Part shown: positions 29,201-36,576 of the stretch, piece after piece
How the letters are laid out: each line of letters starts with the position of its first letter
Numbering within the stretch: position 1 is the first letter of the stretch
Virus record (IMG/VR): IMGVR_UViG_3300025647_000075
Span: 1-42,578 of that record
Reading direction: 5' to 3' (one strand)
DNA length: 42,578 nucleotides
DNA from: a virus
Program-made: the position numbers and the translations under genes
Notes under the pieces: generated by a model
Database searches by the model: none
What the model saw: the letters and a program-made list of their open reading frames with translations, nothing else
Told to the model about the DNA's origin: nothing

Positions 29201-32200
29201 GTAGATCAAGGATACTTTAAAAGACAAGCAGTATTTGTATCTCAATTTAGACGAGCTAACAAGTATTTTGGATCTAAAGTAAAGATTGTACAAAAAGATA
29301 ATTATTACACGTTGCTTGTTGGTAGCAAAGGAGATAACTCGGAAAATAACTCAGGAAACATTGAAATTTTCCATCACGGCTTTACTGATGCATCTAAATT
29401 TAAAGGCATTTATATTCCTATTAGCTATTTACCAGGCGATATTGTAGTTTATAGAGATGAATACTATCAAGCTATTAAAACCACTCCAGACGATGTTAAT
29501 ACTATAAATGACACTCTATATTGGAAAAACATTAGCTGGCAATCTGGAGTTGATTTCAATTTCAAAGGAGAATTTGACACTGTAGGTGGATATAATATAG
29601 GGTCAATTGTTTCCTATAATAATAAATTGTATAAAGCTAAGACTAATATAGGTGCATCTACAACATTTAATACTTCGGTATGGGAAGAAATTAGTACACA
29701 TATAGATTACTTGGGATATTTACCAAATTTCACAAATTTAGCATTGTACAATGAAGATAAATTGGAATATTTAAGCAATTTAGTACAATTTGGAGCTAAT
29801 TTTGACATAAGCAGCGATGCAGAAGTGTTAGTTGTAATGTCATCGTACTTAGTTGAAGAAAAATCACAAATAGAAATCAGTATATATCGACTACACGACA
29901 GCAAATATGAATTACATCAGCGCATTTTAGCACCAAATAATACAGACGACTGGGCATACTCTGTTAGTCTTAAACCAGACGGTACAAAATTTGCAGTAGG
30001 AGCACCGTTAAGCGATGTACATTCTATAGATCAAGGTGCTGTTTACATTTATTCATTTAATGGTACAGAATTTGTACAAGATCAAACATTAGTATCTCCA
30101 AAAAATGAAGTTTCTGAAAAATTTGGGTATTCTTTAAGTTATAGTGATGAAAATTTAGCAGTAACTAGTATCAATGGTGACCAACATATCCCAACTACAT
30201 TTGACAAATTTGATAGTAATGGACTAGAAAATGCAGTTGAAACTACATTTGACAATAAATTTACATCATTTAGCAATAATATAATAGATTCAGGTGTTGT
30301 TTATATCTTTGAATCTATAAACAACCAATTGATGTATTCTGAAGAATATAGATATGACAATGCGTTATATGATTTTGGAGGTAATGTATATGCAAATGGT
30401 AATCATGTTTATATTGGTTTACCTTTGCAAAGCTCTGGGTATGGAGGAGATAGCGGTATAGTTATCGATTATCGAAAACCAAAAGCACGATACGCTTGGA
30501 ATATTACTAGACAAATTAATACACCTGTTGATATTTCAAAAATTAAAGGAGTATATGTATACAATAAGCGAGAAAATCGAATTGTATCGTATGTAGATTA
30601 CATTGACATTGTTCAAGGGAAAATTGCAGGAATTGCAGATCAAGATATAACTTTTAAATTAAGTAGTGATCCGGCAAAATACAATACAGGTAATTTAGCC
30701 GATGTATTAGTTGACAATAAATCGTTCTGGGCGAAGGAGCATGTAGGACAAGTTTGGTGGGATATTAGTAATGTGCGGGTCGAGTATCCATATCAAGGTT
30801 CTGTTACATATCAAAAAAATAAATGGAATACATTACTTCCTGGTTCTAGTATAGATGTATACGAATGGGTAGAAAGTATTTATTTACCAGCTAAATGGGA
30901 CGAATTAGCTGATAGTGTTGAAGGAACAACGCTAGGAATCAGTGGTCAGTCGTTATATGGAAATAGCAAATATTCAACATTATTTACATATGACGATATA
31001 TCTAAAACATTTAAAGCTATGTATTATTTTTGGGTAAAAAACAAAAAGACTATTCCTTCAGTTGAAAATAGAAATCTAAGCGCATACAGCATTGCTAACC
31101 TTATTCAGAGACCTAGACAGCAAGGATATCGATTTATTAGCTTTTTAGGAGATAATAAATTTATACTTAATAATTTTAATAATTTGATAACGTCTGATGA
31201 TTTAGTTTTAAGTATAAAATATGAAACTAGTACAGTTGATGTTCATCAAGTACATCATCAGTATCAACTTATAGCAGAAGGGTTAAGTTCAAGTAAAGTG
31301 TCACCTGACATTGAGAAAAAATGGTTTGATAGCTTAATTGGATTTGATGAAAATTACAGACATGTGCCTGATCAATCGATTACAGTTAAAAATCGATACG
31401 GCATTCAAAATCGACCTAGACAAAGTATGTTTATCAATCGATTCGAAGCATTAAAACAATATATCGAACGGGTTAATATAGTATTAAAAACCCATTTGTT
31501 AATAGAAGACCACGATATAAGTTCATTGTTTAAAAAAGAAGAACTTCCTATACAGTTAGACGGTACTTTTGATGTAGCAGTTGATACTATAGAAGAACTT
31601 GAATATATTAGTACAAATAAAATATCTCCTGCAAAACTAACCCCAGTTGTTGCTAATGGTGCAATAGCAAAAGTATTAATAGCTGATTCAGGTAGAGGAT
31701 ATAAAGTAGCACCTAAGATAGAAATATTAGGTGAGGGAACCGGGGCAGAAGCTGTTGCTGAAATTGATAACTTAGGTAAAATTGTCAAAGTTAATGTGTT
31801 ATCAAAAGGATCTTATTATGGTGAAAATACTTCAATTTCAGTAAGACAATTTAGTGCATTAGTAAGAACTGATAGTACAGTGTTTAATAAGTGGTCAATT
31901 TATTCATGGAATAGAGATGAAAGTTTGTGGGTTAGAGTTAGTGTACAAGACTATGATGTAACTCTTTTTTGGAATTACATTGATTGGTACGCAGATGGAT
32001 TTAATAGCTATACAATTATAGATCATTTAATAGATTCTACGTATGAATTGGAAATCATTAACGACAATATTGGAGATATTATTAAAGTAAGATCTGTAGG
32101 ATCAGGTGGATGGTTATTATTGAAAAAAATATCAAACTCTACTGCTTCCGGGATTACTACAAAATATCAAACAATTGGTCGAGAAAATGGATCAATTCAA

Positions 32201-35200
32201 TTTAAAGATACGTTGTATGACTATACAAAAAACACTATAGGATTTGACAATCGAAGCTACGATAGCTACTTTTATGATAATAACCCAGCATCCGAACTTC
32301 GTATTATATTGAATACTATAAAAAATGATTTATTTGTAGGTGATTTAGAAATAGAATATAATAATTTGTTCTTCGCAAGTATTCGATATGTATTATCTGA
32401 GCAACATTCTGCAGATTGGTTATTTAAAACCAGTTTTGTTAAAGCAACTCATAATTTAGGAGAGTTAAAACAACTTGTAAATTTTAAAAATGAAAGTTTA
32501 AACTCATATCAAGAATATGTTAACGAAGCTAAACCATATAGTACTAAAGTTAGAGAATTTATTAGTAAGTACACTACAATTGATCCAACACTAAGCGTAA
32601 ACACAGATTTTGACTCAGCTCCATACTATAATAGTGTTGAAAAACGATTTATCCCTAATACTAGTAAAATTGTTAATAATACATTAGTTGAAACTTCTGA
32701 AATACTTAGCACTTATCCTCAAAAGCATTGGGCTGATAATATTGGATATTCTATAGTAGATATACAAATAGCCGATAGTGGAAGTGAATACTTATATAAA
32801 CCTACTGTTGTTATTGAAGGAGGCGGTGGATACGGTGCTACTGCAGAAGCATTTATAGGATATGGTAGAATTACAAAAATAAAAGTAATTAATCAAGGAT
32901 ACGGATACATTTCAGCTCCTCGTGTTGTAATAAATGGCGCACAATCTACAACAGGAACACCGGCTATTGCAAGTGCTATATTGGGTGATTCGAAAGTTAG
33001 AACTATCGACATGGCAATTAAATTTGATAGAGTATCCGGTAAGTATACATATAATGATTTATTAACTGAAGAAACTTTTACAGGAACCGGTGCACTAACG
33101 GTATTCAATTTAGAATGGCCTATGCACATTGATTTATCAAAGGTTAAAGTTTTTGTAAACGGAGTGCAACAACTTCGAAGTCGATATACGTTTAAGAATG
33201 TAGCAAATTTAGATAAAAAAGAATACATAATAAGTATCGACCCTGTTAATGATGAAAATATTAAACAATTAAAATCAGGGTATACTCGCGAGCAAGGTCA
33301 AATAATTTTTACAAATCCGCCAGCATTGGATTCAACTGTTGAAGTTCAGTATTATAAGTCGTTAAGCATGTTAACTGCGGAAGATAGAATACAATTTGCG
33401 TACAATCCAAAAAATAATATGCTTGGAAAAGATTTAGCACAACTTATGGTTGGAGTTGATTACGGTGGCGTTGAAATTCAAGGAATGGATTTTGGAGAAT
33501 TATCAGGATGGGATAGTCAAGGATGGTATACAGATTTATGGGACAATTATAACGATAGCCTTGAAGATATTAGAATAATAGCAGACGGATCAACAGTAAT
33601 TGTTGATTTAATGCAGTCGTTAGAAAACGATGAATTATATAATGTGTATTTAAATGGTATTCGAATTGATGACCCTAATTATTCAGATAATACTAGTACA
33701 AATCAAAATGCAATAATGGACAGCATTGTAGGAGAAGGGCAAACTACATTAGATCTTTCAGATGCTGGGATTATTATGTACGACGGTGATGAACTAATTC
33801 TTCGGAAAATAACTAGTGATGGAAGTGTTATTTTAAATCCAGATAATTATGACCTAGCATTAGTCGGTGGAGATTTAAAATATTCTACAGCAAAAGGTAT
33901 TCGTGCAGAAGAAATAATCGTCGACGGTGACGATTTTGTTTCACCAATATCATCAGGCGGTCCGGAAGAACTAGTTCCAGGTCGGGTAAATGATGCGTTA
34001 ACTATAACTGTAATGTCAAAAGGAACTCCAGGACAAGGCAAAATATATGTGCATCATTATCAAATAACTAACAATGTAGATACATTTTCATTAGAAATTA
34101 ACCCTGGAAGCAAAGATTCAATATTTGTAAGAATTGATGATCATATTTTGCAAGAAGATGAGTATAGTATAAATTGGGTAGAAAATACTATAACTATATT
34201 AAATCCCGTAGTGGGAGATTATGTTGATATATTAGTTACGGAATTAACTACACAAAATGCAATATATTCTCAAAGTTTTGTAAATACATCAAACTTGAAA
34301 GTTATTACTACAGATATAGAGTTTAATGATAATATTGATTCTATTGTAGTATCTAATGGTGAAGTAATCGAGCATTTACTAATACAAGATGATAATGGAA
34401 AAATTAATATTGAAATTGGTTCTGCTGAGAATGATAAATTTATTTATTATGTATTATTTAATGGTAAAAATCCAATAAATTATAGTCAAGTAACTAAAGA
34501 TTCATTTACAGTAATTAATAATGAAACATCGTTTGAATTAAATAAAACACCATTTTATTCAAAACCATTATACTATAATATCTTAGTTAAACATAATGAT
34601 ACTATATTATCATCAGGATATAATGCTAAGTATATTATTAAAAATAATAATAGAGTATTTTCATTACAACCTTTCCAAAATCCAATTAATATTAATATAT
34701 CTGGAAGTTTGCAAGTATACTTAAATGGCGTTAGTATCACTGCATGGAATTATGATCCTTCTGTTAGTGCATTAATATTGTCTAAAGATTATGGTAGAGA
34801 TGGCGATGTAATAGAGATTTATCATACATTAGACAGTGAGTATTCGATTGAAGGTAATACTGTTACGTTATCTAAAGAAACAGCAGAAAATGATATTGTT
34901 GAAATATATCAATTTTCAAACCATGACTTATTAGATATCGATAGAATTAGTTATGATGTTATAAGTAGAGAAACAATTATTTTAGACCCGTCAGACTATG
35001 TTACATATCAAAGATTAACTGAAGGAGAAATCAAGTTAAGATCACCGGCAATAAATGCACAATATGTTTGGGTTGTGCATAATGGAACACTGCTATATCC
35101 AAATGTTGACTATAATTTATTGCCAGATAAAGTAACTGTTAGATTGGTTAATAAACCTGTTGTCGGAGATGATACATTAGAAGTTATACATTTTAGTGCA

Positions 35201-35899
35201 GAACCTGTTAGCGAACAAATATCTTACATGCAGTTTAAAGATATGTTAAATCGTACACATTATAAAAAAGTTGACAAACAATTTGCTACAGTGTTAGCAA
35301 AGCCGTTAAATTATTATGATTTACGTATTGAGGTAGAAAATGGAGCAAGTCTTGCTAATCCAGACAAAAAACGCAACTTACCGGGTATTATTTTTATAAA
35401 CGGTGAACGTATTGAATATTTTATAAAAGAAGATAATATGTTACGTCAGCTTCGTAGGGGAACATTAGGAACTGGTATTCCAGAAACACATGCAGCATTA
35501 ACTGAAGTAGTTAGTTACGATTTTAGTAAAACTATACCTTATAAAGATACAATGTTAACACAAAATTTTAAAAATGTATCTAGCGAACAAACACAGTATG
35601 AATTACAATTTAATGTAAACAATGTGAATGAAGTGGAGGTATTTGTAGGAGGTACTAGATTAAGAAAGAATGAGATTGCAAAATACGATATAACTAAAGG
35701 ATTAGATAGTACAGAAGCAGATATCATTCTTCCTGCAGAATTTTCAATAAGTAATGACTTAAAAACAGTCATATTAACTAATAATCCTCCAGAAGGGGTA
35801 ACAGTTACTGTTACTAAGAAAATTGGACAAGTTTGGAACTTATCTGGGAATGTAGATAATAACACTAATTTAACCATTAAGCAGTTTCTAACAAGGTAA
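20258..35899 (+). CDS. Giant mosaic baseplate/tail protein at the gp7 position
   Basis: A single frame of 5213 residues, about 37% of the window. The N-terminus (to ~residue 150, with a phrase like YAWNPNLDWDKFVNFREYYWLPN) matches large structural proteins I recall from marine T4-like phages. Further in I see several module types: a GXGY-type strand repeat near 315-360; five short aromatic modules of the form GxxVxYxxxYYxA (near 1663, 1925, 2428, 3048, 3101) like CBM5/12-type carbohydrate-binding folds; FG-GAP-like beta-propeller blades (near 2338-2425 and 3171-3405, e.g. SPDGEYLVVGIP, PDGTKFAVGAPLSD, GAVYIYSF); two more Gly-rich strand repeats (near 3795-3865 and 4161-4245); and fibre-type VFVNGVQQLRSRYTF units after 4275. 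Genomic position suggests a gp7-like wedge or peripheral role combined with surface binding. Function is inferred. Starts on TAATG overlap with gp6. Confidence 0.9.
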   Translation: MAYNDNNNINPLPTPENNNFSSIDLIPQFFRSDENKKFLQGTIDQLIKPGVAEKLNGYVGRLNSKSSSVDDIYISDVSPERTNYQLEPALVIKDDSDNVVFYKDYNDYINTLKILGANVENHSRLNSQEMYAWNPNLDWDKFVNFREYYWLPNGPTRVSVYGQSQEVASTVSVSLRNNDDNVSYVFSSSGYTNNPTLNLYRGQTYKFEIDTPGYPIAFALSRTFTPGVSLLLSGNKGLYTSGLYDAIDYEATRYDIGEYVTFPDSDTIISEDNGIKILAYNPQQDNNRLPGIYFVRNYTTNYSGKDAAFNITIGQDQTITNIEILDPGSNFKKGERITISDRYLGNNNASDIVITVSEISKSKNISTLYYDGIRKLDDNGDEVAVVYIEKGTIEFTIPLNAPNRLFYISQNDINTSGAINVYDIEENSYINIEEEILGKKYYTSANGVEFTNGLKVYFQGEVYPEKYAIDQWYIEGVGEEIKLINAKDLIIPAAYTENKLIPFDSDEFDELPFSNANSYAGTRDYIVCNRASIDKNSWSRYNKWFHKEIIIKSAEYNNQNVDIDESKRATRPIIEFEPGLKMFNSGVYAKKNIDLVDNYTDDVFSKIEGKLGYNIDGVDLLDGMRILFTADRDILVSGKIFEVQWVTFNGKQLIHLVETTDSHPNELECVLVTKGAEYGGKILHYYNSQWKVSQEKLTHNQPPRFDVYDNQGISFGNTSVFESSTFNGTTIFEYRKGSGENDSELGFPLSYRSIENSGDIIFNFSLLNDVFTYQTITDKITRKIDTGYLRKYNDNNTYNYVNGFSSKPVNSKQYVIKTEYITAKQVNEFKIDVFEKSALLTDLKVLVYVNKKFQIQNKHYRIVKINDVAIVNFYVNLKEGDFLELKAHSYANKTDKGYFEVPNNLERNPLNQNIVEFTLGEAIDHVSSMIDEITGFAGVYPGTSNLRDLGSLDHYGKRFVKHSGPINLPLYHLTNTKYNVVNALEYSRIEYSRFKRTFLSTAETLGFDGYTKQHVDRLIQEITKDKLKSQPFYFSDMIGHEAANRIEYKVLDHRINLYSLSDQFDLTTLSPKSVLVYLNSEQLTYGVDYTFTDDAFVSINAGQKEGDKLEIYEYQNTDGSFIPCTPTKLGLYPKYVPELILDDTYQSNETVMDIPYKVYGEIYKETIQPTVRGWFYPVFTSRSQAKSFDKDNGGEGNANILKINGLSTLLYTPETNTTLGGIDTVKYDILPLGVPMIRGHDGSFSRAFLDFRDNLLLELEKRIFNNIKVDYDSSLLKISDFVNLESKKNEFTLEEINNSLFKSFVKWLPNVDRDYTNHYFFDRTNQFTFNYVNATSFSGNTVPGYWRSIYEYGIGTDSPHTRPWEILGFTIKPVWWNEVYGPAPYTRDNLILWEDLSNGIIREPNKPIVVKTQYAKKDLLNFIPVDKFGKLLSPVNSGYVKNFTQRSSNQNFKFGDGAPVESAWKKSSDYPFAILSAYLLNKPAKVMGLGYDVSRIKRNLANQISYTETEKPIELSSVILPNTCDDDYRIQVSGFLNYIQDVIARDRITGCPEYRTNIRSITNQLGFKLAGFSDKKKLKLILDSRSPQQFNTGSSIFIPQENYKIFYNVSSPVDIALYSGVIIEKETSGYTIRGYNKETPYFEYFEPLVFENSVVISVGGIAEVYSAWAVDKAFYKGQVIQYNNRYYRALETFTSTNVFDESKVVFLPNLPIIGGKSATFYRYFNERESFKLPYGTKLRTSQDVITFLLGHAANLKYKGFTFNYVDTNGRLHNWEDVAKEFLFWTTQGWSEGTVITLSPSAYQVDYKRNYVVADDIFAQQYTYSLLSETGQPLEREFSSVYRIENEFGIRSVNTDHGIYNIAIPLVQKEHVVLIDNKTVFNDIIFEPETGYRQERLKVVGYRSDNWTGSLNIPGFVFDDVVITDWAQWKDYSIGAVVKYKQYYYIALANVSGSLNFNVNYWFKLKEKPQPELITNFDYRINQFADFYDVNTLGFDSDLQASAQHLVGYQPRSYLANIINDDISQFKFYQGFIQEKGTKNSLLKLFEPLGSADIENLEFYEEWAIQTGRYGTTDAISQVEYNLKKDKLLVSPQPIELTTVIPETNYENTYFILPHEVYDKPENYTHKPFPVTSTYTEFVKTGGYVNDEDVTYIANSKDDLAKGDVNLFGLGDYVWVTEKGDNSWAVYQHITTKLNVLQVSDEKEKTDKGYYLIELLVDNWVEDQVLPNDIIGIKGAQEFNLTGLYIVESVRLNKIKVRTGTSYVTNIKAFIERKFVLTKLRNMRITDLSKLNEISQQKIYNNQKVWIDNYTEDTWAVLTNNAVYQVLQTIHNPSNDSTFDNFSDVITASKDNSTVAISAPLDQQGIITVFKRKNERSNLVFSDTINVANRYMTIPDEAFENISMSMSPDGEYLVVGIPSASNVLTRYKGGFDKFTEYNKNDIVKHRESLWKARRNILPEVGQVQFTSFSEYAQIDLASEEDSTEIELILTGNPGFKNNEVDHILVRSPKEMFLGSKPGDNVTLEWLGQTYLNGTLDSIEPFNGEIPEITRDRLSGTHDIFEKVENIFIISNYLTLPEVGDIVFSEIANGQVCYVDVYLNDCIVYLNNVNGVFNSTGELLIGNSNLVGTYNEGIAYSLSDSTYGFWMIKFYKPTGEPIEYSNNNKFYDEGRGLVYVDFRVSDANRSVNRYHNIQTTAEEIGPFYAEKNRASFISQLSYYGNQNNIEQNYTSNKWVVRVGREYSSHILSNVFGPGHESNISINFRVYDYENRSVDLESHGFNYNITNKLLQVYDVWNGYIDFEYSNFDVNGDPYEIIVGDIIEDIQSTSDGINTAVVTTSSAKVEFYQRVGSKVRVYVKILTGTWRKLSNAYKVEINRKSRSAYDPSRITGTIQDFENDVVVGNNIIGDLIVFENETAFPVVQDPVIVDEEYYFFEETINFGISRTSSIPSGLNKDYVQVYNIQGDEYGQPGYENEGAIAVYRKVDQGYFKRQAVFVSQFRRANKYFGSKVKIVQKDNYYTLLVGSKGDNSENNSGNIEIFHHGFTDASKFKGIYIPISYLPGDIVVYRDEYYQAIKTTPDDVNTINDTLYWKNISWQSGVDFNFKGEFDTVGGYNIGSIVSYNNKLYKAKTNIGASTTFNTSVWEEISTHIDYLGYLPNFTNLALYNEDKLEYLSNLVQFGANFDISSDAEVLVVMSSYLVEEKSQIEISIYRLHDSKYELHQRILAPNNTDDWAYSVSLKPDGTKFAVGAPLSDVHSIDQGAVYIYSFNGTEFVQDQTLVSPKNEVSEKFGYSLSYSDENLAVTSINGDQHIPTTFDKFDSNGLENAVETTFDNKFTSFSNNIIDSGVVYIFESINNQLMYSEEYRYDNALYDFGGNVYANGNHVYIGLPLQSSGYGGDSGIVIDYRKPKARYAWNITRQINTPVDISKIKGVYVYNKRENRIVSYVDYIDIVQGKIAGIADQDITFKLSSDPAKYNTGNLADVLVDNKSFWAKEHVGQVWWDISNVRVEYPYQGSVTYQKNKWNTLLPGSSIDVYEWVESIYLPAKWDELADSVEGTTLGISGQSLYGNSKYSTLFTYDDISKTFKAMYYFWVKNKKTIPSVENRNLSAYSIANLIQRPRQQGYRFISFLGDNKFILNNFNNLITSDDLVLSIKYETSTVDVHQVHHQYQLIAEGLSSSKVSPDIEKKWFDSLIGFDENYRHVPDQSITVKNRYGIQNRPRQSMFINRFEALKQYIERVNIVLKTHLLIEDHDISSLFKKEELPIQLDGTFDVAVDTIEELEYISTNKISPAKLTPVVANGAIAKVLIADSGRGYKVAPKIEILGEGTGAEAVAEIDNLGKIVKVNVLSKGSYYGENTSISVRQFSALVRTDSTVFNKWSIYSWNRDESLWVRVSVQDYDVTLFWNYIDWYADGFNSYTIIDHLIDSTYELEIINDNIGDIIKVRSVGSGGWLLLKKISNSTASGITTKYQTIGRENGSIQFKDTLYDYTKNTIGFDNRSYDSYFYDNNPASELRIILNTIKNDLFVGDLEIEYNNLFFASIRYVLSEQHSADWLFKTSFVKATHNLGELKQLVNFKNESLNSYQEYVNEAKPYSTKVREFISKYTTIDPTLSVNTDFDSAPYYNSVEKRFIPNTSKIVNNTLVETSEILSTYPQKHWADNIGYSIVDIQIADSGSEYLYKPTVVIEGGGGYGATAEAFIGYGRITKIKVINQGYGYISAPRVVINGAQSTTGTPAIASAILGDSKVRTIDMAIKFDRVSGKYTYNDLLTEETFTGTGALTVFNLEWPMHIDLSKVKVFVNGVQQLRSRYTFKNVANLDKKEYIISIDPVNDENIKQLKSGYTREQGQIIFTNPPALDSTVEVQYYKSLSMLTAEDRIQFAYNPKNNMLGKDLAQLMVGVDYGGVEIQGMDFGELSGWDSQGWYTDLWDNYNDSLEDIRIIADGSTVIVDLMQSLENDELYNVYLNGIRIDDPNYSDNTSTNQNAIMDSIVGEGQTTLDLSDAGIIMYDGDELILRKITSDGSVILNPDNYDLALVGGDLKYSTAKGIRAEEIIVDGDDFVSPISSGGPEELVPGRVNDALTITVMSKGTPGQGKIYVHHYQITNNVDTFSLEINPGSKDSIFVRIDDHILQEDEYSINWVENTITILNPVVGDYVDILVTELTTQNAIYSQSFVNTSNLKVITTDIEFNDNIDSIVVSNGEVIEHLLIQDDNGKINIEIGSAENDKFIYYVLFNGKNPINYSQVTKDSFTVINNETSFELNKTPFYSKPLYYNILVKHNDTILSSGYNAKYIIKNNNRVFSLQPFQNPININISGSLQVYLNGVSITAWNYDPSVSALILSKDYGRDGDVIEIYHTLDSEYSIEGNTVTLSKETAENDIVEIYQFSNHDLLDIDRISYDVISRETIILDPSDYVTYQRLTEGEIKLRSPAINAQYVWVVHNGTLLYPNVDYNLLPDKVTVRLVNKPVVGDDTLEVIHFSAEPVSEQISYMQFKDMLNRTHYKKVDKQFATVLAKPLNYYDLRIEVENGASLANPDKKRNLPGIIFINGERIEYFIKEDNMLRQLRRGTLGTGIPETHAALTEVVSYDFSKTIPYKDTMLTQNFKNVSSEQTQYELQFNVNNVNEVEVFVGGTRLRKNEIAKYDITKGLDSTEADIILPAEFSISNDLKTVILTNNPPEGVTVTVTKKIGQVWNLSGNVDNNTNLTIKQFLTR

Positions 35900-35910
35900 C
35901 TGAAGATGCG

Positions 35911-35919
35911 AATAAATAC
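35911..35919 (+). promoter_or_regulatory. Late-type promoter core before the fibre genes
   Basis: AATAAATAC followed by AATATG, 12 bases after the giant gene's stop and 72 bases before the GTG start at 35983. It is a one-base relative of the GGTAAATAC elements at 2679 and 8280. It would give an mRNA leader of roughly 55 bases that contains the mini-ORF at 35948. Confidence 0.5.
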
Positions 35920-35947
35920 AATATGTCTAAAAAATTTGGAAATTAAA

Positions 35948-35983
35948 ATGAAACAGCAACACAACTTAGGAGGATCTAACTAG
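35948..35983 (+). CDS. 11-codon leader mini-ORF coupled to the next gene
   Basis: ATG at 35948 opens an 11-residue frame, MKQQHNLGGSN, ending in TAG at 35981-35983. The last G of that stop is the first G of the GTG start of the next gene (TAGTG). GGA lies eight bases before the ATG. The strong AGGAGG of the downstream gene (35968-35973) is inside this frame, encoding Gly-Gly. Ribosomes translating it would run over that site and could couple translation. Whether the peptide is made is unknown. Confidence 0.3.
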   Translation: MKQQHNLGGSN

Positions 35984-36573
35984 TGAAGAGCGATCTTAAA
36001 GCACTTGTTAAAGGACACATTAAAATATTTGATCCTGAAACAGATGAAATTTTTATTGATAAAGATAACAGCATACATTACGAAAATATGAGTATTGCAT
36101 TAGCTGAAAGTTTGAGTAATGCAGGACAAGGATACATTTATGAAATGAGTTTTGGAAACGGTGGCACTTCGGTAGATCCTACAGGAATTATTACATATTT
36201 AACTCCAAATTCTACAGGAACAAATGCAAGTTTGTATAACCAAACATATACAAAAGTAGTAGATGATCGATCTATTAATAATACAGATCCTGCAAGAAAT
36301 AATATAGAAGTTAGACACGCAAGTGGTACTAATTACACAGACATTTTAGTTAAGTGCTTGTTAGATTTTGGAGAGCCAGACGGGCAACAAGCATTTGATA
36401 CTGCATCGAGCTATACTGATGCTTATGTTTTTGACGAGTTAGGTCTTAGAAGTTACAACGCATCGGGAACAGGTCGATTAATAACTCATGTTATATTTCA
36501 TCCTGTACAAAAAGCATTAAATCGTTTGATTGCAATTGACTACACTGTACGTGTTCAAAGTTTAGCGGGGTAA
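35983..36573 (+). CDS. Baseplate/fibre-associated structural protein of unknown family
   Basis: 196 residues with a GTG start, set by a full AGGAGG nine bases upstream. The N-terminal half has GHIKIFDPETDEIFIDKDN followed by a helix (ENMSIALAESLSN) and a Gly-rich turn (MSFGNGGTSVDP); the C-terminal half is strand-rich (YVFDELGLRS, RLITHVIFHPVQKALNRLIAIDYTVRV). Similar short proteins occur beside fibre genes in marine T4-like phages without assigned function. Its place between the giant gp7-position protein and the fibres would suit a fibre-attachment role like T4 gp8-gp10, but no sequence similarity to those is apparent. Confidence 0.85.
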   Translation: MKSDLKALVKGHIKIFDPETDEIFIDKDNSIHYENMSIALAESLSNAGQGYIYEMSFGNGGTSVDPTGIITYLTPNSTGTNASLYNQTYTKVVDDRSINNTDPARNNIEVRHASGTNYTDILVKCLLDFGEPDGQQAFDTASSYTDAYVFDELGLRSYNASGTGRLITHVIFHPVQKALNRLIAIDYTVRVQSLAG

Positions 36574-36576
36574 CTT

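Noticed and set aside
20749-35964. Many short frames in other phases of the giant gene
   Set aside because: Low-complexity shadows in AT-rich DNA with no ribosome sites, overlapping an intact 5213-codon gene.
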